Source: Epichloe hybrida (taxonomy: Eukaryota; Ascomycota; Sordariomycetes; Hypocreales; Clavicipitaceae). Taken from it: a stretch of 64,000 nt of DNA. Within the stretch, counting starts at the first letter, position 1; every line of letters begins with the position of its first letter. The notes beneath the pieces were generated by a model, which was not told where the DNA came from, ran no database searches, and was given only the letters and a program-made list of their open reading frames with translations. Both the position numbers and the translations under genes were made by a program. This document shows, in pieces, positions 1 through 9,754 of the stretch. The DNA lies in NCBI GenBank assembly GCA_019022495.1, contig JAFEKR010000023.1, forward strand, positions 248,001 to 312,000, in the 5' to 3' direction.

Positions 1-552
1 TGAGCTGGATCGCAGTACAGTGGTCGGGTGCCTCCCATCTGCGTGCCGCGTTGCGGATTGGCATCAAGACTAGATAGATAGTGCATCAAGTGGTGCTGCT
101 ACTCGTGGAGATGGAAGCGCACACGGGACATAGTAAATGAAACAAACATACATTGGCCCTCGTTCTATGTTTTGGATACCATTAGTGACTTGTACATTCC
201 TGCTTTGGGTCCTTTGATATCTTCTCAAACATGCAATCACCATGTGCAGGTAGAGACAACCTGGTTGCGTGTCTGGTTGGTCGTCCTTTGCTGTGCATAT
301 GCACGCGTATAGACAATACATCTCCGTGTTGCTGCCCCTAGTATGCCATGTCCCTTTCCCGTCAAGAACACCGAGTCTTTTGTTCAGCATAGGCACGAAT
401 TATCACGGTACTGGTTCTTCATGTCACGTCTTCTAGACTTCATGGCTTATCTAGCGAGTAGATCAGGCTATGGCTCTCCACTGCCCTTGACATCCATCAC
501 ACTGTTCCTGAACGACATCATTGCATCGTATCCAGCCACAGCGCGTTGAGTT
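1..552. other. 3' flank of the transcription factor gene, no gene seen
   Basis: This stretch lies downstream of the minus-strand transcription factor gene. Both strands hold only short open frames without recognisable motifs or splice-linked continuations. I see no repeat or RNA gene in it. Confidence 0.5.
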
Positions 553-3545
553 TCACCACGTGGCTGGCGGGCCGTCAATGTAAAACTGCAATTCGCCCTC
601 GAACCCATCTGTTCCCGGCGCTAGTTGAGAGTTGAATGGCCCCGTGTTCGCATGTGGTGGGTGTGTGGGGCGAGGAGAATCAAAAGCATCGATGAGCAGG
701 CCCAGACCGTCTGCGCTCTGGCGAGCTAATGATGGTGGAGGAAGAGGAGGGGGCGTATGCTGTGACGGGACATACATGTTGTGAGCATGTTGCATTGTGT
801 GCGAAGGGGACTGCGGGCGGTGAGCAGGAAAGGATGCTGAGGGGTGCATCAGGGCGCTTCTTATAGACGCAGGGGGCGTTGGGTGCTGTGAGAGTGGTTG
901 TTGTTGTTGAGGGTTATATGGAGGAGGCGATGGTAGGCGATGTATCCTGAGGATGCTTAGTCCCGAGATGGAGTTGGAGGGGTGGTGAGGGCGAGGCGAT
1001 TCTATGGACGAGGCGGGTGGGAGCTCGGGCTGTGAGCCGGGCGGTCTGGGGAGGATGTTCGGCTCAGGGAGGCTCACAGGAGGATGGGGCAGACCCGGTT
1101 GTCGAGAACAAGACTTGGTAGGAAACAAAGGAGGTAATTGTCGAATGGCGCGGGGGATGGGATCCTTGCCGTCATCCATGCTGCCTTCGTGGCTGAGCAT
1201 CGCGGATTGCGGATTGAGGGAGAACTTCTCGAGGGCGTCGACCCAACGCGCGGCAAGAGGCCAGACTTCGCGGCATTCTTTGAGGATTCTAATGGTTCGT
1301 TGGAGCATCATGGGGCCATCGCGAACCAGGGCTTTGTCATGGCAGACTGATGCAACGAGACGGAAATGGTAAGCACGCAGTCATGGATGATTCTTCGTAA
1401 TAAAGAAGAGGGACGAAGAGGAGAACAGGAGGAACAAACTGTTTGGGTATTTGCAGAGATAGGTCGAGAACAAGCCGCAGCTATAGACACAGAAGGCGGA
1501 GATTTGGGCGCCGACGCTTTCATCTGGTGAACGATTGGTGAATTGGGCGTCGATTTGTTCGTACAAGTAGCGTACGTTGGCAAAGATTTCATCAGACATT
1601 GATTGAAAAAAGGCTTGTTTCGTGGTGTCCCTTTTATCAAGCTTGATGATGCTGCAAGGCAACACGCGTTAGACATGGAATCGAATGGATCAATATGAGG
1701 AAGAAGGAGGAGGTGGCCGCCTACTCTATCAAATACGGTCTCCGGAGTACGATGTTGGACAAGCGCGTCATCATAGTCACACAGAGGTATGCCAACTCCT
1801 GACCTTCCGCTTTGTACCCTTTGAGGAGAAAGGTACTCCAGACGTGTTCGTGTGGTAGATCTTGCTCCCATTCTCGCAATTTTCTGGCTGTTTGAGAAAA
1901 CTCGCTTGCTGGGTCCCACGGCCGGGGGCTCTTGCTGTAGCGGACGGCGCGACGTCCAACATGACCCCACCAGTCATGGACCTGCATGAGTGTTGCAAAT
2001 AGTGATCGACCAGGATCCCGAATCAGTTTGGGGTCATCAATGGCCGGTGGCGTGCCATCCAAGGCAGCCCGTGATCGTGGCTCACGGCCATGGGCAAAGT
2101 CCTCCTCGTTGCAGGGCAGAAGAGTAGTGATGTCGCTCGCGGCGAGGGAGACAGGCGACATGGGGCCACAATGCAGATTATCTTGGCTGTGTAACATCCA
2201 CTAATCAATGCAACATTGGATGAATTAGTCAGGGGAGAAGAAGAAGAAAAGGGTCCAGCAACGAGTCGTGTCTGGTTCTTGACCCAAGGGGCAGTCTTTC
2301 TCTTACAATTGTCCGACGAGCCGATTCAGCGCGCATGACGAGTTCGGGAGTTGGGTTTGGGATGCGATATGTCTCCTCGCGGTGGAGTTGCATAAGGATA
2401 GCCATGCGTATGGCGATACCCATGTTAATCTTCGCCGGATACATCATGTCAGAGAATTGTTGCTTTCCGAATCATGTGTTAAACTTGGAAACTCCACTTA
2501 CGTAGCTGCTATTGCGCTCTCCGCTTCCCTGCTGAGCAATGCTCAATAGATAAAACGCTTGACAACGTTCCAGTGTAGGCTCTTGGTACAATTCCTCATT
2601 GGCAATGGATGAAGCTTTCCCCATGAAGAACCCGGCTGCCTTGACACCATTGCCGTAGCGAAGCTTGAGCGCGGGACTCAGTCGTGCCGAAATGCTGAGA
2701 ATGCTCGTTAACAAGAACAGGCTGGTTGCACGCAGGTTTTTCCGCAAGCGCTCCGGATACTGTTCTTTGGGAATGAATCCAAGTTGAAAATACTGTTTGG
2801 TGAAGAGATTGACGGCATCAATGATCTCTTGGGTGGGGGGCAGAGATTCCCAATCGTCGGCAAGGTGTCGAGGAGATGCCGACGGGCCACTCGTGGTTGA
2901 GCGGCGTGACTTAGCCGCGGATCCCGTGGTACTCCCAGTGGTACTCTTGTCGACTTTGTCCGATCTTGTGCGAGGGTGCCTATAGTCCCGATCCAAATCA
3001 GGTTGCCCTCTGACAGGGAAGACGCTGTAAACAAAAAGGACGCCGAGGTCAGACAAGTGGTTGTGAGATGCCGAATGGTGCGGACGTGTTTGCTGGAGGA
3101 GGGCGCAGGAGTAATGTCCGTAGCTCGAACTCACCAATTCTCGGCAGGTATGCCGGCTTCGAAACATGACTTGCACGGCGATGTCCCCTTTTCGTGAATA
3201 CATTTACTTCTCATGCGGCGGCATCTAGTGCACATTGGAGTCAATAAATAAAACAAAACAAAAAGACGGTCCCAACGGAGCCCCAAATGAAAGCGTTGGA
3301 GATCAGGGCCAAGGTGGTACCAACCTTCGGCAGGCGATGGGAGAGCGACGCTTGATGGCGGGCGTATTTGCAGCAGCATTCGCAGCAGAGTTTGCAGCAG
3401 CATTTGCACTACAGGTCGTGTCGATGCTCATCGGACTTGTCACCGAGGCAGTTGCCGACGGGCTGGTCGAGGCACGAGATGATGTTGCAGTCGCAGATGC
3501 GGTGGTGACGCCGTAGTTGTGCTTCGCCCCAGCCAGGCCCATCAT
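553..3545 (-). CDS. Zn2Cys6 fungal-specific transcription factor
   Basis: Predicted nuclear DNA-binding regulator of about 819 residues. Seven exons fit: 3545-3325, 3224-3135, 3024-2502, 2462-2307, 2200-1737, 1651-1440 and 1346-553; their sum is a multiple of three. The zinc cluster is at about residues 72-104, with cysteines at 72, 75, 82, 91, 94 and 104 (CX2CX6CX8CX2CX9C) and the basic run RRMRSK. It is assembled only across two introns: one splits it after ACRR and one falls just before the sixth cysteine. A Fungal_trans-type middle domain follows, including the stretch NMGIAIRMAILMQLHRE. The C-terminal 200 residues are proline- and histidine-rich and probably disordered. Start chosen at the in-frame ATG at 3545, ahead of an Ala/Ser/Thr-rich leader; an ATG further upstream would add a low-complexity repeat and is unlikely. 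The 39-nt intron at 2463-2501 is unusually short. The target pathway cannot be inferred. Confidence 0.85.
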
Positions 3546-3667
3546 CGCATCGCATCTACCGGGGATAGCGGCGCAGAGAGACTCGGCGGGCGATGTAGTC
3601 ACAAGGACTGGCCTCGAAGCTGTCAAGATGAAACGATTCAGACACAGCCGGAGGTTGTCTCCCTGTT

Positions 3668-3714
3668 TGCTGCCTGCCGCCTGCCGCCTGCCTGCCTGCC
3701 TGCCTGCCTGCCGG
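3668..3714. repeat. GCCT tetranucleotide array
   Basis: Interrupted then perfect GCCT repeats (CTGCCTGCCG units followed by five or more perfect GCCT copies). The array lies about 120-170 bp upstream of the proposed transcription factor start. Confidence 0.8.
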
Positions 3715-3755
3715 CGCAAAGGTGCGGGTGCATGCGAGGAAGGTTGGAGAAACTA

Positions 3756-3830
3756 GCTGGCAAGAACTGGCAAGAGCTGGCAAGAGCTGGCAAGAGCTGG
3801 CAAGAGCTGGCAAGAGCTGGCAAGAGCTGT
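3756..3830. repeat. 10-bp minisatellite, unit GCAAGAGCTG
   Basis: About seven head-to-tail copies of a 10-bp unit. The first copies are variants (GCTGGCAAGAACTG) and the following ones are identical, which indicates recent homogenisation. Confidence 0.9.
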
Positions 3831-4384
3831 GCGGTAATGCAGAAGTTACCTGCCTGTTGTAGCAGGTACTTGGGAGACAAAGTACGTGATAGCGATGGCC
3901 AGGCTCCAGCCCAGTTTGCTTGCAGCCGAGCGGTGTCAGATCGACCAGACCAACGAGTGCGTACGAGTGCGTGTGTTCGTGTTCGTTCAGTCTTGATATC
4001 AGAGAAGGGACATGCACTGCAGAAATTCAAAGAAGAAAGAAACTGATTCAGCCTGTGAAAGTGCCTGAGCAGGGCCTGCCGAACTTTATCATGCGCAAAC
4101 TGGACTCGGCATCATTAATCCATCATCCTCTCCCCCCCCCCCTTGGGACCCACAGGACAAGTTTCAACCTTGAAGCGTTCAACAAGGAACTAACGCAACA
4201 GCGAGCAAACAAACAAATTGACCATTGATCTTGGTCGAGAAGCCGCAGTTGGTATCCGGACCTGCGAGGCGAGGCGAGGCGAGGCATACGCGGCATGGAT
4301 GCACCTTCCGCAATAAGCTCGACGGGTTCAACGTTTCGAAAATAGCAGACTGCTATAGCCCGAGGGCAGGCAAGTATTACGTGA

Positions 4385-4520
4385 CAGTCAGTCAGTCAGT
4401 CAACAAGTCAGTCAACAAGTCAGTCAACAAGTCAGTCAACAAGTCCGTCTACCAGTCCGTCTACCAGTCCGTCAACCAGTCCGTCAACAAGTCCGTCAAC
4501 AAGTCCGTCAACAAGTCCCA
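4385..4520. repeat. 12-bp minisatellite, unit GTCAACAAGTCA with variants
   Basis: It starts as GTCA tetranucleotides and continues as 12-bp units (GTCAACAAGTCA, later GTCTACCAGTCC and GTCAACAAGTCC). Variants are clustered along the array, so it probably grew by local duplication. Its open translation (repeated NKSV) is a consequence of the period being a multiple of three, not evidence of a gene. Confidence 0.9.
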
Positions 4521-4599
4521 GCTATGCATCTGGTGCATTGCATGGCATATTGCATCGATGCGCGGGGGGGCGGCGGGTTACCAGATTGATGTATTTCCT

Positions 4600-4676
4600 C
4601 GACACGGCACACGGCACACGGCACACGGCACACAACACACGACACACAACACATGGCACATGGCACATGGCATAAC
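4600..4676. repeat. CACGGCA / CACATGG purine-pyrimidine repeat
   Basis: Runs of a seven-base unit ACGGCAC and its variants ACACAAC and ACATGGC follow one another for about 75 bp. The stretch is CA-rich and alternates purine and pyrimidine over much of its length. Confidence 0.8.
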
Positions 4677-4957
4677 ATAGCTCACATACGGATTGCTGCA
4701 GTACTACTGCGGAGTGTTCCGTACTGCCGCACCTAATAAAGAAACCCGCGTACCGCATTGGCTCGAATCTGTTGCTGGATGTGAGCCGAGCCGCCTCGTC
4801 CAGATGATCCAAGGAGCTTCCTCGGAAGCGGCGGTCATAACCGCCACCATGTTTTCTCTTTCTCTTTTTAGTTTCCCCCCCAAAAATATCCCGGATAAAT
4901 ATCCCGGATTGGCTATGCAGGCAGTCCCACGTTGCCGACTGGGCCATCCGGCTTGGT

Positions 4958-5002
4958 GTACGGAGTACTCCGGAATACTCCCGAGTACGGAATACTCCGT
5001 AC
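4958..5002. repeat. Compound palindrome of ACGGAGTACTCCG type
   Basis: A 45-bp stretch made of interleaved inverted copies of TACGGAGT / ACTCCGTA. Each end reads as the reverse complement of the other, so the strand could form a hairpin. Related half-sites occur elsewhere in the GC-rich parts of the window. It has no coding potential. Confidence 0.75.
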
Positions 5003-5276
5003 TTGTCCCGTCACCAATACAGTTTCTCACGAGTGCAGTTGCTCACCAGTGTCACCAAACACGAACACGACCCAGTTGAACATCAAGTGAGTCTTGAGTC
5101 GCAAATCCTTGCTCGCCCCCCATCAACCCCATCCACCCCGTCAAAGTCGGTGGGGGTAGCCGGCCCGCCGCGACTTGCAGCCGAAACAAAAACATGGACG
5201 GATTACCGAGTACATGTCCATACATGGACTAGCCGCATCGACCCCGGCACTCCCTCTTCACGCCTTCCACCCATCA

Positions 5277-5278
5277 CT

Positions 5279-5306
<28 letters not shown>
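5277..5306. repeat. CCG trinucleotide run
   Basis: Nine to ten GCC/CCG repeats in gene-free sequence. Confidence 0.8.
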
Positions 5307-5311
<5 letters not shown>

Positions 5312-5997
5312 CCGGATCGTTCATCGTATCCATGTCGCATCATGTCGGCTCGGCTTGGGGGAGCTTAATAGTGGTGGCATAACACGGAGCACTCCGTACG
5401 GATTAGACCACAAGAGGCTGATGGGTCGCGAGATGACCTCCTGATCTAGCTTGAACTCTGCGTGCGGAAGAAATCAGACTCTACGGATCCGCACATGTAT
5501 TGAACACGTTCGTGTGTCAAGACTCAACAGGGCTGTGTGTCTGCGCCGGGGTTCCTCCACCAGCGCCACGCAAGTATATGTATATTTCAAAGTGGCGGCC
5601 ATCCGGCCCATCCCCGCCCATCCCCGACTCCACGAGCGAGGCGATGGAAGCTCTCTCTTGCAAGTTGGGGGCCAAAAAAAGCCTTGTGAAGTTGTGCCCC
5701 ATCTGCGACGAACGAAACGACCGGGCCCGGTTATTGTATTTTCCAACAGCCGTCCCGGATGCAAGGTCACATCACCCGTTCGACCCGAGATTGTACATGT
5801 AACTATCTGTCCATGGCCACGCGTTGCCAACACCCGACACCCGACACCCGACCCCGTTGAAAAAATGTAGCCAGGATTCGTTCCACATGTCCCTACAGTA
5901 AATTTGCCAGGGGTCGTAAACGAAGCGTGCATTCTTCTCTCGCGCCGGCACAAGATCTTGCCGGACACCTTGCCACTCGGCACTTCTGGTCCAACGC

Positions 5998-6074
5998 ATG
6001 CCAACGCACACCAACGCACACCAACGCACACCAACGCACACCAACGCACACCAACGCATACCAACGCATACCAC
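5998..6074. repeat. 10-bp minisatellite, unit CACCAACGCA
   Basis: About seven near-perfect head-to-tail copies; the first reads CATGCCAACG and the last ones end in CATA instead of CACA. On the reverse strand it translates to repeats such as RWCALVCVGV, which is a repeat artefact and not a gene. Confidence 0.9.
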
Positions 6075-7211
6075 AGGATGCACGTCTGGCCGTCACCAAG
6101 CTTTGCTCTGGCAGAGCAGAGTCAGGAGACTGTCTACGGATTAGACAAGCTGGCTGCAGCCTCTCGATATGTTATGCAAGAACATGGTCTGGTTCGTTTC
6201 AAGGGCACGGAGTATGGCACGGACTATGGCGGTGGGCCCGACTGGCAGCCGGCATAATAACCGGCGACACGCTGTGCAAACCGAGTCACACCAATTGGCA
6301 AGGCCTGTCTCTTGCCTGGTTTTCAGACGTGGCCGTAAACCTTATATTCCGAGCACAGCCGTCATTTTATAATAATAGCAAGTTGAGTTTGCACCCACTT
6401 GGCCGCACTGCATTGTCCGAGCATACCATGCCGTAACTCGGCGCTTTACATAGGCATGCGCCAGGGAGGCGCGTCCCGTCCAGTCCAGTTTGATCCGTAC
6501 ATGTGCATGCTCGTTGCTAGGTATGAAAAGGCCTACAATGAAAAATACAACCCGACTACCTGCGGGGCTCTCGGGGGCCAGGGGGCCTGAGCCAATAAGA
6601 GGGCTGGATTCTCAGACCTGTGCATGTCAAGGATAACTTCTAGTATATCACGTGAAGGTCATGTAGGAGCAAAGTACGTACATACATACATACATGTACG
6701 GAGTTAGCTAGCGTTGGGCTTGTTAGCACTAACATTTATAATTAGGGCATTATTACCCGCCGAACTTGCATGAGCATCTCGCTAATCATGACAAGGCGCT
6801 AGTTTATCCGCTGCTTTATCTTTTGACCCCCTGTAAGTGAAGTGTAAGGCTGGGTTATTGTAAGCTTGTCAATCCGTACAAATCGTGACATCAAGCTGCT
6901 TGCAGCCATTGGCGAAAATTTCACCCCATTGACCCGCAGCCTCACGAACGACTCGACTTCATCGCCAAGAACTCAGGTCCAGTTCAAGATTAGACAGGGC
7001 CCAGAAACATCCACATTTGGGAGGGGGAAAAAAAAAAAAACCCCCCATTACTTACCAACGACGGGCGGGCGGGCTCGTTGAGAGAGAGAGAGAGAGAGAG
7101 AGAGACCTCATCCGGTTCCTCCACTCAAGCCTCCCACACTCGACAACCGACTTTGTTCTGAACTGTTGCCAGCCAGGCACTTTCCCCTCAAACGCCTTGC
7201 TTCGTGTCACA

Positions 7212-8135
7212 ATGGCGGCTCTCACAACCATCGACCTGCCGTCGCTACAAAAGATGGCGTCGGGCAAGGTTCGCGATCTCTTCAGCCTCCCCGACGACCC
7301 CGACACCCTCCTCTTCGTGGCATCAGATCGCCTCTCGGCGTTCGATGTCGTCATGACCAACGGGATCCCCAACAAGGGCGCCATCCTGACCCTCATCTCG
7401 GCGCACTGGTTCCGCCTCCTCCCCGAGCGCATCCCCAACCTGAGGACTCACTTCATCAGCCTGGACGCCCCCGCCGGCGTGAGCCCTGCCGAGGCCCGCG
7501 CCATCAGGAACCGCAGCATGCAGGTCCGCAAGCTCGAGGTGCTCAAGATCGAGGCCATCGTGAGAGGCTACATCACCGGCAGCGCATGGAAGGAGTACCA
7601 GGCCAGGGGCACCGTTCACGGGCTCGCCATGCCGGAGGGCATGCAGCTGGGCCAGAAGTTCCCCAAGGCCATCTACACTCCCAGCACAAAGGCCGATGCG
7701 GGCGCCCACGACGAGAACATCCACCCCCGCGATGCGTGGAGGGAGATTGGCGACAAGGAGACGGCCGACAGGGTGGAGGGGCTGGCCCTGGCCATTTACG
7801 ACGCCGCTGCGGCGTATGCCGAGGAGAGAGGCATCATCATCGCCGACACCAAGTTCGAGTTCGCGAGGGATCAGGAGGGCAACATCTACCTGGTGGACGA
7901 GGTGCTGACGCCTGATTCCTCGCGGTTCTGGCCCAAGGATGGGTACGAGCTGGGCAAGGAGCAGGACAGCTTTGATAAGCAGCATGTGCGGAATTGGCTC
8001 ATCAGGGAAGGGCTCGAGGCCAAGGAGGGCGTCGCTATCCCCGAGGACATAGTACAGGCTACGTCGGACAAGTACAAGGATGCATTTTACAAGTTGACAG
8101 GGAAGACGTTTGAGGCGGCTGCAGCTCCAAGCTAG
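7212..8135 (+). CDS. ADE1: Phosphoribosylaminoimidazole-succinocarboxamide synthase (SAICAR synthetase)
   Basis: Cytosolic enzyme of de novo purine synthesis; it joins aspartate to CAIR using ATP to give SAICAR. It is a single exon of 307 residues, the usual length for the fungal monofunctional enzyme. Visible family motifs in order: GKVRDLF (ATP-binding N-terminal hairpin), ASDRLSAFDVVM, EAIVRGYITGSAWKEY, PSTKADAGAHDENI, ADTKFEFA and LVDEVLTPDSSRFW. Start chosen at the ATG at 7212, because the frame upstream is a translation of poly-A/C and GA microsatellite and the conserved N-terminus (TIDLPSLQKMASGKVRD) follows directly. A GA microsatellite at 7081-7105 lies in the probable 5' UTR or core promoter. 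The codon choice is strongly C/G-ending. Confidence 0.97.
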   Translation: MAALTTIDLPSLQKMASGKVRDLFSLPDDPDTLLFVASDRLSAFDVVMTNGIPNKGAILTLISAHWFRLLPERIPNLRTHFISLDAPAGVSPAEARAIRNRSMQVRKLEVLKIEAIVRGYITGSAWKEYQARGTVHGLAMPEGMQLGQKFPKAIYTPSTKADAGAHDENIHPRDAWREIGDKETADRVEGLALAIYDAAAAYAEERGIIIADTKFEFARDQEGNIYLVDEVLTPDSSRFWPKDGYELGKEQDSFDKQHVRNWLIREGLEAKEGVAIPEDIVQATSDKYKDAFYKLTGKTFEAAAAPS

Positions 8136-8560
8136 AGGAGTAACATGAACCATGAGAGAGGAGAATTATACATACTTTACACGGCATGCATGCCGTCTTG
8201 GTGTATCTTTGAAAGTCAGGTCCATGTCTGTCTAACGTCCATGAAGTCGTCCGGACCCTCGGGCACCTTGCTTGCTCCATCTAACCTATGGAGTTAATTC
8301 GTACACACAAGAAGTCTGTACAGCAATGCATGCGAATCCCTGACCAATGCAAAACCAATGCAAGAAATTTAGAAAAAAAAAAACACCATATAAAAACAAA
8401 ACTGACCAATGCAAGTCGATGTAATGGTCAGTAATTCTTGTTGATTCGTCGTTATTCTGATGTATGGTCGGTATACTCCGTATTTTGTTGATTCGTCATG
8501 CTGATGTAAACCCTCACCCCACCTGTCAAGTTTCACGGCAACAACTCACCGAGTAACGTA
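8136..8560. other. 3' flank of ADE1, no gene seen
   Basis: AT-richer spacer with short A runs and two partial copies of an ATTCTTGTTGATTCGTC-type phrase near 8436-8500. Nothing coding or structured is supported. Confidence 0.5.
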
Positions 8561-9290
8561 CGTCTTTTAATGCCCTCCCTGATGATACCCGCATCTTGCG
8601 TCTACAGCACCCGAAACAAGCCTGGCTCCAACGAATGCTCCTCTCTCCTCGGATGCAAAATAACGCGCCTTCCCTCACCATCTTGCCCGCCAACGCAAAC
8701 TCATCAGCATTCGGCTCGCCCGCCCTCAACAGGCACGGGTACGGCGACAAGTCGATCCGGGGGAGGAAAATCCCGCACTGCTCCCGGGCAGGCAGTATGT
8801 TGCCCACGCCAAATGTCGGCGAGACCCCAGGTGGTAGCCGCGCCATATGCCTCGGCGAGCTTGGAGCAGTTCAGCGCCACAAAGTTCCAGCATCACCTGC
8901 GATCTTCCGAGCCAAAGTCGTGGCTGAAGCCGTAGGTGACGTGGAGACGCTCCGTGTCGATGAGACCACATCCCGGATGGGTTGATCGCGAGCCAGATGT
9001 TGAGCAGGCGTAGGTTTCGTCGCTGACGAGATGGACCTGGTGTGTTTTTTTTGGGCAAGAGTTTTCATTACTGCGGTGAGGGTGTCTCTTGGGTATTCAT
9101 GTGTTCCTGTACTTGGTACAAGACGTGGCTTTCGTCAGAATTCTTGATTGGAAAAAAAGGAACGAAAAAGAAAGCCAGAAGAGAAGAGTCTGTGAAAACA
9201 TGCGAGACTTCACCAAGGGGATTGTGGGGGTTGACTGCCGAGATGGCGCGTGGCCTCGCTCGAAAACACCTGCAAAAACCTGCCGTGTAC
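8561..9290 (-). pseudogene. Decayed ACC-synthase-like PLP aminotransferase
   Basis: Reading the minus strand across frames recovers, in order, the core of a class I/II aminotransferase of the ACC-synthase-like type. The motif NPHNPLG is at about 9213-9233. A plausible intron follows (about 9108-9217), then the helix DTLTAVMKTLAQ, HLVSDETYA, GFSHDFGS, a middle part, then DLSPYPCL, EFALAGKM and HSLEPGLFRV near the C-terminus. The gene is broken: a run of A bases at about 9048-9055 separates two frames, TGA interrupts at 8893-8895, further frame changes follow and TAG lies at 8602-8604. At 8920-8922 the family's SKDFG motif reads SHDFG, so the PLP-binding lysine appears to be lost. The N-terminal third is not recognisable, so the 5' boundary is approximate. 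Family assignment is from remembered motifs. Confidence 0.75.
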
Positions 9291-9754
9291 CGGCCCCGGA
9301 TCTTGCCAATCGTGAGAATGAATGACCTTGAGTGTCGAAAGACAATGGGATTGGTGCACATGGACCACACGCATCGCCCTACGGCCAATGAAATGATGCT
9401 GAGTTCATATCTCTTCAGTGCCAAGAGTCTATTGACTGCTGGCAGCTGCACATCCGTCTCGTCAGCTGTTAAGCGTTAAGTCACCACCTGGCCTCAAACG
9501 AAGAAAAAAACCGATCATGCGCCAGGTTACCACCGCGTCGTGTCTCCACGCGTCCAGTTCTCCATTCCCGAAGACCACGGCATTCATACCTCTACCTTTT
9601 TGCAGAAACGCCGGCTATTATATCACCATCTGAAGTGTTGATATCGGGCCAAGGAGTATGACTGTTGGGTGAGGGTCATCTTATTCATCATACTCAAGCT
9701 CGTATATATATTCTCGACTGGATCCCAGTCGCAGCCGTTCGAGACTGAGCAAAC
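9291..9754. other. Upstream region of REC8
   Basis: No intact gene is seen. The first 180 bp may hold unrecognisable remains of the decayed aminotransferase. The stretch 9690-9754 has a TATATATA-like block about 45 bp before the REC8 ATG, a possible core promoter. Confidence 0.4.

Larger units (their letters stand above)
3546..7211. other. Gene-free 3.7 kb intergenic region rich in simple repeats
   Basis: This is the shared upstream region of the divergently transcribed transcription factor gene (-) and SAICAR synthetase (+). The open frames here are low-complexity translations of tandem repeats, with no splice-linked continuation or family motif. It holds at least eight short tandem arrays (listed separately), several GTACGGAGTACTCC-type palindromes, a TACA microsatellite near 6677-6694, a poly-A/poly-C tract at about 7026-7046 and a GA microsatellite at 7081-7105, just upstream of the ADE1 start. 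Confidence 0.6.

Noticed and set aside
4225..4680. 151-codon plus-strand frame with NKSV repeats
   Set aside because: It is the translation of a 12-bp minisatellite and a 7-bp array; there is no unique coding part.
5474..6099. Minus-strand frames with CVGVRWCAL repeats
   Set aside because: Translations of the CACCAACGCA minisatellite; all three frames are open for the same reason.
7166..8153. Alternative 249- and 276-codon frames overlapping ADE1
   Set aside because: Shadows of the GC-rich ADE1 coding sequence; they have Arg/Pro/His-biased composition and no motif.
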